The notes under the pieces were generated by a model. It did no database searches, was not told the origin of the DNA, and was given only the letters and a program-made list of their open reading frames with translations. A DNA stretch of 64,000 nucleotides from assembly GCA_963785815.1 (NCBI GenBank), contig CAWAWN010000002.1:868001-932000 (forward strand). The letters run 5' to 3'. Both the position numbers and the translations under genes were made by a program. This document shows positions 24,849 through 32,482 of the stretch, piece by piece; position 1 is the stretch's first letter; every line of letters starts with the position of its first letter. The stretch comes from UBA4742 sp963785815 (GTDB lineage Bacteria; Actinomycetota; Acidimicrobiia; Acidimicrobiales; Acidimicrobilacustridaceae).

Positions 24849-25187
24849 CTACTGAACCGACTGGTCGATCCACCGCAGGTAGGCGGGCAGGCCCGACACG
24901 ATCGGCACCTCGATCAGCTCGGGCGTGTCATAGGGGTGGTGCGCCTCGATGTGGGCGCGCAGGTCCGTCATCCCACGGGCCGCGGTCTTGATCAACAGCA
25001 GCGTCTCGGTGGATCGATGCGCCTCGCCCTCCCACACGTAGTGGCTGACGATGGGGGTGAGCTGCACGCAGGCCGCCAGGCCTTGCGCCACCAGGGCGGC
25101 GGCCAGCTCGTCGGCCTCGTCGGACGACCCCACCGTCGTCATGGCCAGTGAGTACCCCTCGACCTGGTGGCTGGTCTGGTCGTCCAT
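24849..25187 (-). CDS. cutA: Divalent cation tolerance protein CutA
   Basis: A 112-residue CutA1 protein, a very stable ferredoxin-like trimer. Family marks are TTVGSSDEADELAAALVAQGLAACVQ, SHYVWEGE, ETLLLIKT, HPYDTPELIEVPI and the final YLRWI. It was named for copper tolerance in E. coli, but the biochemical role is not settled. It lies about 150 bases upstream of the hydrolase on the same strand, with the tandem repeat between them. No signal peptide is present. Confidence 0.93.
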   Translation of the reverse strand: MDDQTSHQVEGYSLAMTTVGSSDEADELAAALVAQGLAACVQLTPIVSHYVWEGEAHRSTETLLLIKTAARGMTDLRAHIEAHHPYDTPELIEVPIVSGLPAYLRWIDQSVQ

Positions 25188-25216
25188 CGACCCTCCTCAA
25201 CGCGACGGATGGGTCC

Positions 25217-25222
25217 TACGCT
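25217..25222 (+). promoter_or_regulatory. -10 box TACGCT of a leaderless gene
   Basis: TACGCT ends 7 bases before the ATG at 25230. The divergent cutA gene starts at 25187, so both promoters sit in 42 bases. Confidence 0.6.
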
Positions 25223-25229
25223 GCCACGC

Positions 25230-25939
25230 ATGGGTGGCAGCGCGGCGCGGTACCTGGCCCGCTGGGAGGTGGCGGAGGTCACCGGGGCGGTGGTGGCGGT
25301 GGACGTCATCCGGGCGTTCACCACCGCAGCGCACGCCTTCGGGGCGGGTGCCCGCTCGATCCTGCTGGTCGACTCGGTGGACGAGGCCCTGGCCCTCAAG
25401 GCCGCGGATCCCCGACGGCTGGTGGTGGGCGAGGACCGCGGGCGACGCCCGGCCGGCTTCGACCTGTCCAACTCCCCGGTGGCCATGGCGCGCGCCGACG
25501 TGGACGGACGGACCCTGGTGCAGCGGACCTCGGCCGGCACCCGGGGGGTGGTGGCGGCCCGATCCGCCACCCGCCTGTGGGCCGCCAGCCTGGTGTGCGC
25601 CTCGGCCACGGCGGCGGCGGTGGCGGCCAGTCGCCTGGGCTCGCCCAGCTACGTGATCACCGGCCGGTTCCCGGACGACCCGGTGCACACCGGCGACGAC
25701 GATCTGGCCACCGCCCAGCTGATCGAGCGGGCCCGGGTGGGCGAGCCCCTGGCGGAGGAGGCCACGGCCGCCGCGGTGGCCGGTTCCGCGAGGCGAGCCA
25801 GACGCTGGCGCTCGGGGGCGAGGACGTGCACCCCGACGACATCGCCTACGCCACGCGCGTCGACCTGTTCGACTTCGTCATGGAGGTGCGTCGGGGCGGG
25901 GACGCCCTGGTGCTCGAGCCCGTGCGCGACCTGCGGTAG
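25230..25939 (+). pseudogene. comB: 2-phosphosulfolactate phosphatase (ComB-like) with a one-base frameshift
   Basis: Two frames make one ComB-type protein of about 236 residues. The first (from ATG 25230) has VVAVDVIRAFTTAAHAFGAGA, VGEDRGRRPAGFDLSNSP and the QRTSAGTRGV loop. Near 25775-25795 the reading must shift, and the second frame continues EASQTLALGGEDVHPDDIAY and FDFVMEVRR to the stop at 25939. One missing base explains it. ComB makes sulfolactate in coenzyme M synthesis, but homologues are common in bacteria without that pathway. It could be a fresh pseudogene or a sequencing error. Confidence 0.82.
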
Positions 25940-26010
25940 CCGTGGTCGCGCCGGCGCGCCACGGGCACGCCCGACCCACGTGTCCGTAGGCCGAGCGTGC
26001 CCGCCTCGCC

Positions 26011-26319
26011 TCACACCTCGTGGGCTTCGTAGATCTCGACCGAGCCGCCGCCGTCGAAGATGGGGCACCCCTTGGTCAGGATGGCGGCTGCCTCGAGCGA
26101 GTCGGCCGACACGATCGTGTAGCCGGTGAGCGCGGTCCCGGCGGGGCCTCGCGAGCCGTCGGCGGCGACGGCCGTGGACGCCGCGAACGGGTTGCCCATG
26201 TCGACCAGGGCCGACCCCAGCTCACCGAACCACTGGCCCCACTTGGCCATGGCCACCTCACGGTCCTCGGGGGTGGTGGCCACCCCGCCGCCCAGATACG
26301 TCAGCACGAACTTGCTCAT
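26011..26319 (-). CDS. YCII-related domain protein
   Basis: A 102-residue protein with the ferredoxin-like YCII fold (MSKFVLTYLGGG, MAKWGQWFGELGSALVDMG, LTGYTIVSADSLEAAAILTKGCPIF, VEIYEAHEV). It resembles small DGPF relatives but lacks the DGPF motif. TGGAGGAG lies upstream of the ATG at 26319. The function is unknown; a catalytic His/Asp pair as in YciI is not obvious. It is divergent from the methyltransferase gene. Confidence 0.8.
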   Translation of the reverse strand: MSKFVLTYLGGGVATTPEDREVAMAKWGQWFGELGSALVDMGNPFAASTAVAADGSRGPAGTALTGYTIVSADSLEAAAILTKGCPIFDGGGSVEIYEAHEV

Positions 26320-26487
26320 CAGGTCTGCTCCTCCAGTTGGGTGCGATCCGGCGGCATCGGGTGCCGCCACCAGGACCACGATCGGGGTCGGGCCACTTCG
26401 ACACCGCCGCCGGGACTTCGTCGGCCGTCGAGGCCGTCGAGGTCGGCGCCCGGCCGCGACCGCTTGGTCGTCGGGCCCGCACGGTGG

Positions 26488-26493
26488 CAGGGT
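26488..26493 (+). promoter_or_regulatory. -10-like box CAGGGT of a leaderless gene
   Basis: CAGGGT ends 6 bases before the ATG at 26500, the same spacing as the TANNNT boxes elsewhere, with C in place of the first T. No ribosome binding site is present. Confidence 0.4.
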
Positions 26494-26499
26494 GGTCGC

Positions 26500-27144
26500 A
26501 TGGCTGGCGCGGAGCGGGTGGAGGTCGGGTGGCACGATCCCACCCAGGTCGACGAGTACCTCGAGCGGGTGGGCACCCTGCCGCCCCGGCTGGCCGGCGA
26601 GGCCGTGCTCGTCGAGGTGCTCCCGCCGGCCCCCGAACGGGTGCTCGACCTGGCCTGCGGCGACGGTCGGTTGGCCGCGCTGGTGCTCGGGGCCCGGCCC
26701 TCGGTCGCCCAGGTGGTGGTCGTCGATCGGTCCGAGCCGATGTTGGCCCGCGCCCGCCAGCGCTTCGGGGCCGATCCCCGCGTCGAGGTCCGGGCCGGCG
26801 ACCTGGCCGATCCCCTGGCCCCCCTGGGGTCGTTCGACCTGATCGTGTCCGGCTTCGCCATCCACCACCTCGACGACTCCGGCAAGCGCCGGCTCTTCGG
26901 CCAGGTGGCGGCCCAGCTGACGCCGGGTGGCGTGTTCGCCAACCTCGAGGTGGTGGCATCGGCCACACCTGAGCTGCACGACACCTTCCGCCGGGCCATC
27001 GGTCGTCCGGCCGACGACCCCGAGGACCAGCTGGCCCCTGTCGACGACCAGCTGCGTTGGATGCGAGAGGCCGGTCTGGTGCAGGTCGACTGCATGTGGC
27101 GCTGGCGCGGCTTCGCCCTGCTGGTGGGCCAGGCTCCCAGCTGA
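26500..27144 (+). CDS. SAM-dependent class I methyltransferase
   Basis: A 214-residue class I methyltransferase. Motif I VLDLACGDGRL (about 48-58) binds SAM, followed by an acidic VVVDRSEPM, VRAGDLADPL, and motif IV FDLIVSGFAIHHLDDSGK. The family includes ubiquinone/menaquinone-type and small-molecule methyltransferases; the acceptor cannot be told. The ATG at 26500 has a CAGGGT box 6 bases upstream. It stands alone, divergent from the YCII gene. Confidence 0.87.
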   Translation: MAGAERVEVGWHDPTQVDEYLERVGTLPPRLAGEAVLVEVLPPAPERVLDLACGDGRLAALVLGARPSVAQVVVVDRSEPMLARARQRFGADPRVEVRAGDLADPLAPLGSFDLIVSGFAIHHLDDSGKRRLFGQVAAQLTPGGVFANLEVVASATPELHDTFRRAIGRPADDPEDQLAPVDDQLRWMREAGLVQVDCMWRWRGFALLVGQAPS

Positions 27145-27215
27145 CCCCCTCCCGCCAGGAACGCTGATGTTCGGTCCGGTCCGGCCGCGGCGTCGACGCG
27201 ACCCAGCCGGAAAGG

Positions 27216-27650
27216 TCAGTGGCGCATCAGGTCGGGGCTGTTCGAGCGCTGGTAGCCGGCCATGGTGATCAGCAGCTTGCGTGAGATCGAGGGCGCCTCG
27301 TCGAGCAGCTGGAAGAACTCGCCGCGATCGAGCACCAGCAGCTCCATGTCGGTCACGGCCACGATGGTGGCGGCGCGGGGCCCGCCGTCGAGCAGGGCCA
27401 GCTCGCCGAAGTGGTCGCCGGGGCCGTAGGTCCCCACCTCGACGTCGTCGATCAGGCAGCGGGCTTGGCCCTCGATGACCAGCATGAACTCGAGCCCGGT
27501 GCGGCCCTGGGTGGTGAGGGCGGTGCCGGCGCTGGCCGACACGTTGGTGCCCAGGTGCGCGATCTGGGCCAGCTCGCGGCGGGTGCAGCCGGCGAACAGC
27601 GGCACGCGGGCCAGCAGGTCGAGCACCGAGGACGGGGCCCGCCGGCTCAT
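27216..27650 (-). CDS. Cyclic-nucleotide-binding domain protein
   Basis: A 144-residue protein made of one cyclic-nucleotide-binding barrel (VPLFAGCTRRELAQIAHLG, then FMLVIEGQARC and the phosphate-binding cassette FGELALLDGGPRAATIVA). There is no DNA-binding helix-turn-helix, so it is a stand-alone sensor rather than a CRP regulator. Its ATG overlaps the stop of the hydrolase gene (ATGA), so the two are translationally coupled. It may regulate or localise that hydrolase, which is inference. Confidence 0.88.
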   Translation of the reverse strand: MSRRAPSSVLDLLARVPLFAGCTRRELAQIAHLGTNVSASAGTALTTQGRTGLEFMLVIEGQARCLIDDVEVGTYGPGDHFGELALLDGGPRAATIVAVTDMELLVLDRGEFFQLLDEAPSISRKLLITMAGYQRSNSPDLMRH

Positions 27651-28558
27651 GATCGATCCCCCTTGTCGGCGGCGGCCCCGGTGGTGACACCCGTGGTGGC
27701 CGGGCCGCTGGCCGGCGGGTCCATGCCGGCCACGCCGGCCACGCCGGCCACGCCGGCCACCAGCTCGACGTAGCGGTCCCACAACGGCTCGGGGTAGTCG
27801 TGGCCCATCCCCTCGATCTCGACGTAGCGGGCGCCCGGGATGGCCTCGGCGGTGCGCCGTCCCCCGCTGGGGTCGATCAGCGTGTCGGCCGATCCGTGGA
27901 TGACCAGGGCGGGCACCGCCACGCGCCCCAGGCCCGGGGTGCGGCTGGTGGCGCTGACCACGGCCTGCAGCTGGGCCGCCACCCCTTCGGGCCGGAACGC
28001 CCGGTCGTAGGCCTGACCGGCGTGATCGGCCTGGATGGCCTCGTCCACCAGTCCCGGGCTGCCCCAGATGGCCAGGCCGGCCAGATGCCGGTCCACGGCG
28101 GCCTGGCGACCCGCCACCGCGGGAGCGAGCAGGTGGGCCAGAGCCGCCTCCGAGGATCGACCGACGTCCGGATCGCCCGTGCTGGACATCATCGACGTGA
28201 GCGAGCGCACCCGATCGGGGTGCTCGACGGCCACCGTCTGGGCCACCATGCCCCCGAGCGAGATCCCCAGGACGTGGGCCCGCTCGATGCCGAGGGCGTC
28301 GAGCACAGCCACCCCGTCGGCGGCCATGTCGGACAGGGTGTAGCCGTCCGGATCCGGTGTCGTCGGCCCCGACAGGCCCAGGCCCCGGTTGTCGAAGCGG
28401 ATCACGAAGAACCCGGCCTGCACGAACTTGGCGCACCACGGCTCGCGGTAGTTGATGCACTGGCTGCCCAGCCCGTTGATGAGCAGCAGCGGCTCGGCTT
28501 CGGGCTCGCCGAAGGTCTCGAACCAGATGTCGATGTCGCCGTGCGGAGCCCAGGCCAT
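27647..28558 (-). CDS. Alpha/beta hydrolase coupled to a cNMP-binding protein
   Basis: A 303-residue hydrolase with LLLINGLGSQ (oxyanion hole), RFDNRGLGLS, the nucleophile elbow GISLGG (about Ser 111), an Asp in HGSADTLI and the His in MGHDYPEP. The C-terminal tail is low-complexity, including five copies of a GVA unit from a 9-base repeat (GCCGGCCAC, 27723-27763). I chose the ATG at 28558 because AGTCTG on the plus strand (28566-28571), that is CAGACT on the coding strand, lies 7 bases upstream. The enzyme class resembles rifamycin- or 3-oxoadipate-type hydrolases; the substrate is unknown. Confidence 0.85.
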   Translation of the reverse strand: MAWAPHGDIDIWFETFGEPEAEPLLLINGLGSQCINYREPWCAKFVQAGFFVIRFDNRGLGLSGPTTPDPDGYTLSDMAADGVAVLDALGIERAHVLGISLGGMVAQTVAVEHPDRVRSLTSMMSSTGDPDVGRSSEAALAHLLAPAVAGRQAAVDRHLAGLAIWGSPGLVDEAIQADHAGQAYDRAFRPEGVAAQLQAVVSATSRTPGLGRVAVPALVIHGSADTLIDPSGGRRTAEAIPGARYVEIEGMGHDYPEPLWDRYVELVAGVAGVAGVAGMDPPASGPATTGVTTGAAADKGDRS

Positions 28559-28815
28559 GGCCGTGAGTCTGCCATCGCTGGTCACGCGCCTGCCGCCGAG
28601 TCGGTCTCCCCGATCCGGTCGGGCTCGGAGCAGGTCTGGCTCGGAGCCGGCTTGGCCGGCACCGGGTTACGGCTGGTGGTCGCCGATCAGGCGGTCAGGA
28701 TGGCGACATGGTGTTCGGCCATGGTGCATGATCCGAGGGCGCAACCTGCGCCACTGGCGCCATGCCAGTTCTTCGGCACCGTCCTGGGGCCGACGCCGAA
28801 CTCGGAGGCACACAC

Positions 28816-29208
28816 ATGGTCTTGTCCAGCATCGGGGACGGCGACGTCTTCCTGTTCATGATCGAGTTCTTCTTGTTCGTGATCTGGTTCTGGCTGCTGA
28901 TCACGATCTTCGGCGACCTGTTCCGCGACCACGAGATGTCGGGCGGGATGAAGGCCGTCTGGATCTTCTTCGTCATCATCCTGCCGTTCCTCGGCATCCT
29001 GCTCTACCTGATCGTCCGGGGCAGCGGCATGGCCCAGCGGGCCGTGAAGGCCCAGCAGGAGGCCCAGGCCCAGATGGACGACTACATCCGCTCGACCACG
29101 GGCGGGGGCAACTCGGCCGACCAGATCGCCCAGGCCAAGGCGTTGCTCGACGCCGGCACCATCGACCAGGCCGAGTTCGACAAGCTCAAGGCCAAAGCGC
29201 TCGGCTGA
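28816..29208 (+). CDS. Small membrane protein with PLDc_N-like and SHOCT domains
   Basis: A 130-residue protein with two membrane helices (about 12-33 and 47-67, the second with VWIFFVIILPFLGILLYLI as in PLDc_N segments), a coiled stretch rich in Gln and Ala, and a C-terminal SHOCT motif (QAKALLDAGTIDQAEFDKLKAKAL). SHOCT motifs occur at protein ends and probably mediate oligomerisation. CGGAGG precedes the ATG. Function unknown; similar small actinobacterial proteins are thought to act in membrane stress responses. Confidence 0.82.
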   Translation: MVLSSIGDGDVFLFMIEFFLFVIWFWLLITIFGDLFRDHEMSGGMKAVWIFFVIILPFLGILLYLIVRGSGMAQRAVKAQQEAQAQMDDYIRSTTGGGNSADQIAQAKALLDAGTIDQAEFDKLKAKALG

Positions 29209-29346
29209 GCCCGCCCGCGCCCGCGGACGTTGCCCTTCCCGGCACGTCTGACCCACGACATCGTGGGCCAGGCGTGCCGGCGGCGGTTTTGGGCGACCCG
29301 TGGCGCGCGGCGCGAGACTGCCTGCACAACGGACGAGGGGGATGTC

Positions 29347-30315
29347 GTGGAGCGCTTCGAGGGACGACTGGCCGTGATCACCGGCGGGGGCACCGGCATG
29401 GGTCGCGAGCTGGCCCGCCAGCTGACGGCCGAGGGCTGCCACGTGGCCATCGGCGACGTGTCGGCCGAGTCGATGGCCCAGACCGTCGAGCTGTGCACGC
29501 AGGACGCGCCCGACGGCACCCGGGTGACGAGCCACGTGGCCGACGTGTCCGACGAGGCCCAGATGCTGGCCTTCCGCGACGGGGTCGTGGCCGAGCACGC
29601 CACCGACCACATCAACCTGCTGTTCAACAACGCCGGCATCGGCGGGGGCGGCAGCTTCCTCACCGACGACCGCGAGGCGTGGGACAAGGTGTTCGGCGTG
29701 TGCTGGGGAGGCGTCTACAACGGTGCCCGGGCGTTCATGCCCCTGCTGGTGGCCAGCGATGAGGGCCACATCGTCAACACGTCCAGCGTCAACGGCTTCT
29801 GGGCCGCCCTGGGCCTGGGCACCCCCCACACCGCCTACAGCGCGGCCAAGTTCGCGGTGAAGGGCTTCACCGAGGCGCTGATCACCGACCTGCGGCTCAA
29901 CGCCCCTCACGTGCACGCCTCGGTGGTGATGCCCGGCCACGTGGGCACCGAGATCGTGCACAACTCGTTCCGCGAGCACGGCCGCAACCCCAAGGAGCTG
30001 ACCACCGAGCAGCTGCTCGAGGTGCGGTCCGGCCTGGCCGATCGGGGCATCGACCTGACCGGCGTGAGCGACGAGGACCTCCGCACCGGGATGGTGGTCC
30101 AGGCCGACATGTTCCGGGACACGGCCCCCACCAGCGCGGCCCAGGCGGCCACCATCATCCTCGACGGCGTGCGGGCGGGGGAGTGGCGGATCCTGGTGGG
30201 CCAGGACGCCCACGTGCTCGACGAGATGGTGCGCCAAGACCCGACCAACGCCTACGAGCCCCCGTTCATCAAGGAGCTGCAGGCCCGCGGCGTGTTCACC
30301 CAGATGGGACTGTGA
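29347..30315 (+). CDS. Short-chain dehydrogenase/reductase (SDR)
   Basis: A 322-residue SDR with the NAD(P)-binding TGGGTGMG (about 12-19), NNAG (about 97-100), catalytic Ser in NTSSVNG, and the YSAAK catalytic Tyr/Lys. An extended C-terminal part is typical of actinobacterial SDRs acting on bulky lipids. Its stop codon overlaps the ATG of the P450 gene by one base. With the LLM oxidoreductase downstream it forms an oxidation cluster. GAGGGGG lies before the GTG start. Confidence 0.9.
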   Translation: MERFEGRLAVITGGGTGMGRELARQLTAEGCHVAIGDVSAESMAQTVELCTQDAPDGTRVTSHVADVSDEAQMLAFRDGVVAEHATDHINLLFNNAGIGGGGSFLTDDREAWDKVFGVCWGGVYNGARAFMPLLVASDEGHIVNTSSVNGFWAALGLGTPHTAYSAAKFAVKGFTEALITDLRLNAPHVHASVVMPGHVGTEIVHNSFREHGRNPKELTTEQLLEVRSGLADRGIDLTGVSDEDLRTGMVVQADMFRDTAPTSAAQAATIILDGVRAGEWRILVGQDAHVLDEMVRQDPTNAYEPPFIKELQARGVFTQMGL

Positions 30316-31592
30316 TGACCACCACCGATCGCACCGACCAGGCTCCGATGGAGATCGGCGACCCGATGTTCTGGCGTCGCTCGCTCGATGCCCGCATGGC
30401 CGACTTCGCCGTGCTGCGCGAGCAGGGGCCCTTCGTGCGCGCCGAGGCCGAGAACCCGCTGACCGGGGTGCCCGACGTGTTCTACGCCGTCACCCGCTAC
30501 GCCGAGCTGGTGGAGATCAGCCGCCACCCCGAGGACTACTGCTCGGGGCAGGGCTCGACCTCGATCATGGACATGCCGGCCGAGGCCGCCGAGTTCTTCG
30601 GCTCGTTCATCGGGATGGACGATCCCCGCCACGCCCGCCAGCGCGGCATCGTCTCGCGCTCGTTCACCCCCCGCCAGCTCCAGGGCGTGCTGGATTCGGT
30701 GGAGACGATCTGCGCCGAGGTCATCGACGACATGTGCGAGCAGGGCGAGGTCGACCTGGTCCAGGCCATCTCCCAGCCGTTCCCGCTGCTGGTCATCTGC
30801 GACATGATGGGCATCCCCCGCAGCGAGTTCCAGACCGTGCTCGACGCCACCAACGTGATCCTGGGCTCGGGCGACCCGGACTTCCTGGGGGGCAAGGAGA
30901 TCGGCGACGCCCTGCTGGAGGCCGGCATCACCCTGGCCGGGTTGATGAACGAGGTGGCCGAGGCTCGCCGGGCCAACCCCACCGACGACCTGACCTCGGC
31001 CCTGGTCCACACCGACGTGGGCGAGGACCTGCTGGCTCCCCACGAGCTCGCGCCCTTCTTCATCCTGCTGGCCGTGGCCGGCAACGACACCACCCGCAAC
31101 GCCACCACCATCGGCATGCACCTGCTGTCGCAGAACCCCGACCAACGCGCCCTGTGGCAGGCCGACCTCGACGGGTTGTCGGCCACCGCGGTGGACGAGA
31201 TCGTGCGGGTGGCGTCGCCGGTCACGTTCATGCGCCGCACGGTGACCCGGCCCCTGACCCTGTCGGGCCAGGACTTCGACGCCGGTGACAAGCTGATCCT
31301 CTTCTACGGGGCGGCCAACCGCGACCCACGCGTGTTCGACGACCCGGACCACCTCGACGTGCGCCGCGACCCCAACCCCCACGTGGGCTTCGGCGGTCCC
31401 GGCCCGCACTTCTGCCTGGGCGCGCACCTGGCCCGACGGGAGCTGGGGGTCATGTTCCGCCAGCTGTTCACCCGCCTGCCCGACATCGAGGTGGTGGGCG
31501 ATCCCGTCTACCTCGAGGCCATGGGGGTGCCGCTGGTGGGTGGCATCAAGCACCTCCCGGTGCGCTTCAGCCCGACCAAGCCCCTCAAGTAG
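30315..31592 (+). CDS. Cytochrome P450 monooxygenase
   Basis: A 425-residue soluble bacterial P450. The I-helix carries AGNDTTRN (about 254-261), the K-helix ExxR lies in the VDEIVRVASP region, and the heme loop is FGGPGPHFCLG with axial Cys367. The overall style resembles actinobacterial P450s for steroids, terpenes or fatty chains (CYP125/142-like region), but I cannot assign a subfamily. No ferredoxin gene is adjacent. It overlaps the SDR stop by one base, so the SDR may oxidise the alcohol that the P450 forms. Confidence 0.93.
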   Translation: MTTTDRTDQAPMEIGDPMFWRRSLDARMADFAVLREQGPFVRAEAENPLTGVPDVFYAVTRYAELVEISRHPEDYCSGQGSTSIMDMPAEAAEFFGSFIGMDDPRHARQRGIVSRSFTPRQLQGVLDSVETICAEVIDDMCEQGEVDLVQAISQPFPLLVICDMMGIPRSEFQTVLDATNVILGSGDPDFLGGKEIGDALLEAGITLAGLMNEVAEARRANPTDDLTSALVHTDVGEDLLAPHELAPFFILLAVAGNDTTRNATTIGMHLLSQNPDQRALWQADLDGLSATAVDEIVRVASPVTFMRRTVTRPLTLSGQDFDAGDKLILFYGAANRDPRVFDDPDHLDVRRDPNPHVGFGGPGPHFCLGAHLARRELGVMFRQLFTRLPDIEVVGDPVYLEAMGVPLVGGIKHLPVRFSPTKPLK

Positions 31593-31618
31593 CCGGCGCC
31601 GCGGCCGACCCGGCTGGG

Positions 31619-31624
31619 TAGGGT
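31619..31624 (+). promoter_or_regulatory. -10 box TAGGGT of a leaderless gene
   Basis: TAGGGT ends 6 bases before the ATG at 31631, giving the LLM oxidoreductase its own promoter despite the operon-like position. Confidence 0.55.
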
Positions 31625-31630
31625 GCCGCC

Positions 31631-32476
31631 ATGCGCTTCGCCTTCAAGACCGCTCCCCAGAACACCGACTGGCCGGCCATGCTCGACGTCTGGCGGGCCG
31701 CCGACGACATCGAGCTGTTCGAATCGGGCTGGACGTTCGACCACTTCTACCCGATCTTCTCCGACTCGAACGGGCCCTGCCTCGAGGGCTGGACGGTCAC
31801 CACCGCGCTGGCCCAGGCCACCACCCGACTGCGGGTGGGCGTGCTGGTCACCGGCATCCACTACCGGCACGTGGCCGTGCTGGCCAACATGGCCGCCGCC
31901 CTCGACATCGTGTCCGGCGGCCGCCTCGAGCTGGGCGTGGGCGCGGGCTGGAACGTCGAGGAGAGCGAGGCCTACGGCATCGAGCTGGGGTCGCTGACCG
32001 AGCGCTTCGACCGCTTCGACGAGGCGCTCGAGGTGCTGGTGTCGTTGCTGACCAACGAGCACACCACCTTCGACGGCACCTACTACCAGCTGACCAACGC
32101 CCGCAACGAGCCCAAGCCGGTCCAGCGCCCGCACCCGCCCATCGTGATCGGCGGGACCGGTCCCAAGCGCACGCTGCGCGCCGCGGCCCGGTGGGCCCAG
32201 CACTGGAACCACCCGGGCACCTCGGTCGGGGAGTGGAAGACGGCCCGCGACACGCTGTACCGCCACTGCGCCGACCTGGGTCGCGACCCGGCCGAGATCA
32301 CGTTGTCGACCCACCTGCGCTACGACCCCGCCACCGGGGTGTCGGCGCTGGCCGACACCGCCGCCGCCTTCGCCGACGCCGGCATGGACCTGGGCATCGT
32401 CAGCCTGCCCCCGCCCCACGACGCCTCGGTGCTCGAGCCCATCGCCCAAGCCCTGACCCCGCTGGCCGCGACCTGA
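31631..32476 (+). CDS. LLM class F420-dependent oxidoreductase
   Basis: A 281-residue luciferase-like TIM barrel. The pattern ATTRLRVGVLVTGIHYRHVAVLANMAAALDIVSGGRLELGVGAGW is the standard core of actinobacterial F420-dependent LLM enzymes, followed by RFDRFDEALEVL and PIVIGGTGPKRTLR, a phosphate-binding segment. It probably reduces or oxidises the same lipid or steroid substrate handled by the SDR and P450. A leaderless -10 box precedes the ATG. The PAS-GGDEF-EAL gene converges on it with only six bases between stops. Confidence 0.88.
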   Translation: MRFAFKTAPQNTDWPAMLDVWRAADDIELFESGWTFDHFYPIFSDSNGPCLEGWTVTTALAQATTRLRVGVLVTGIHYRHVAVLANMAAALDIVSGGRLELGVGAGWNVEESEAYGIELGSLTERFDRFDEALEVLVSLLTNEHTTFDGTYYQLTNARNEPKPVQRPHPPIVIGGTGPKRTLRAAARWAQHWNHPGTSVGEWKTARDTLYRHCADLGRDPAEITLSTHLRYDPATGVSALADTAAAFADAGMDLGIVSLPPPHDASVLEPIAQALTPLAAT

Positions 32477-32482
32477 GGGGCT

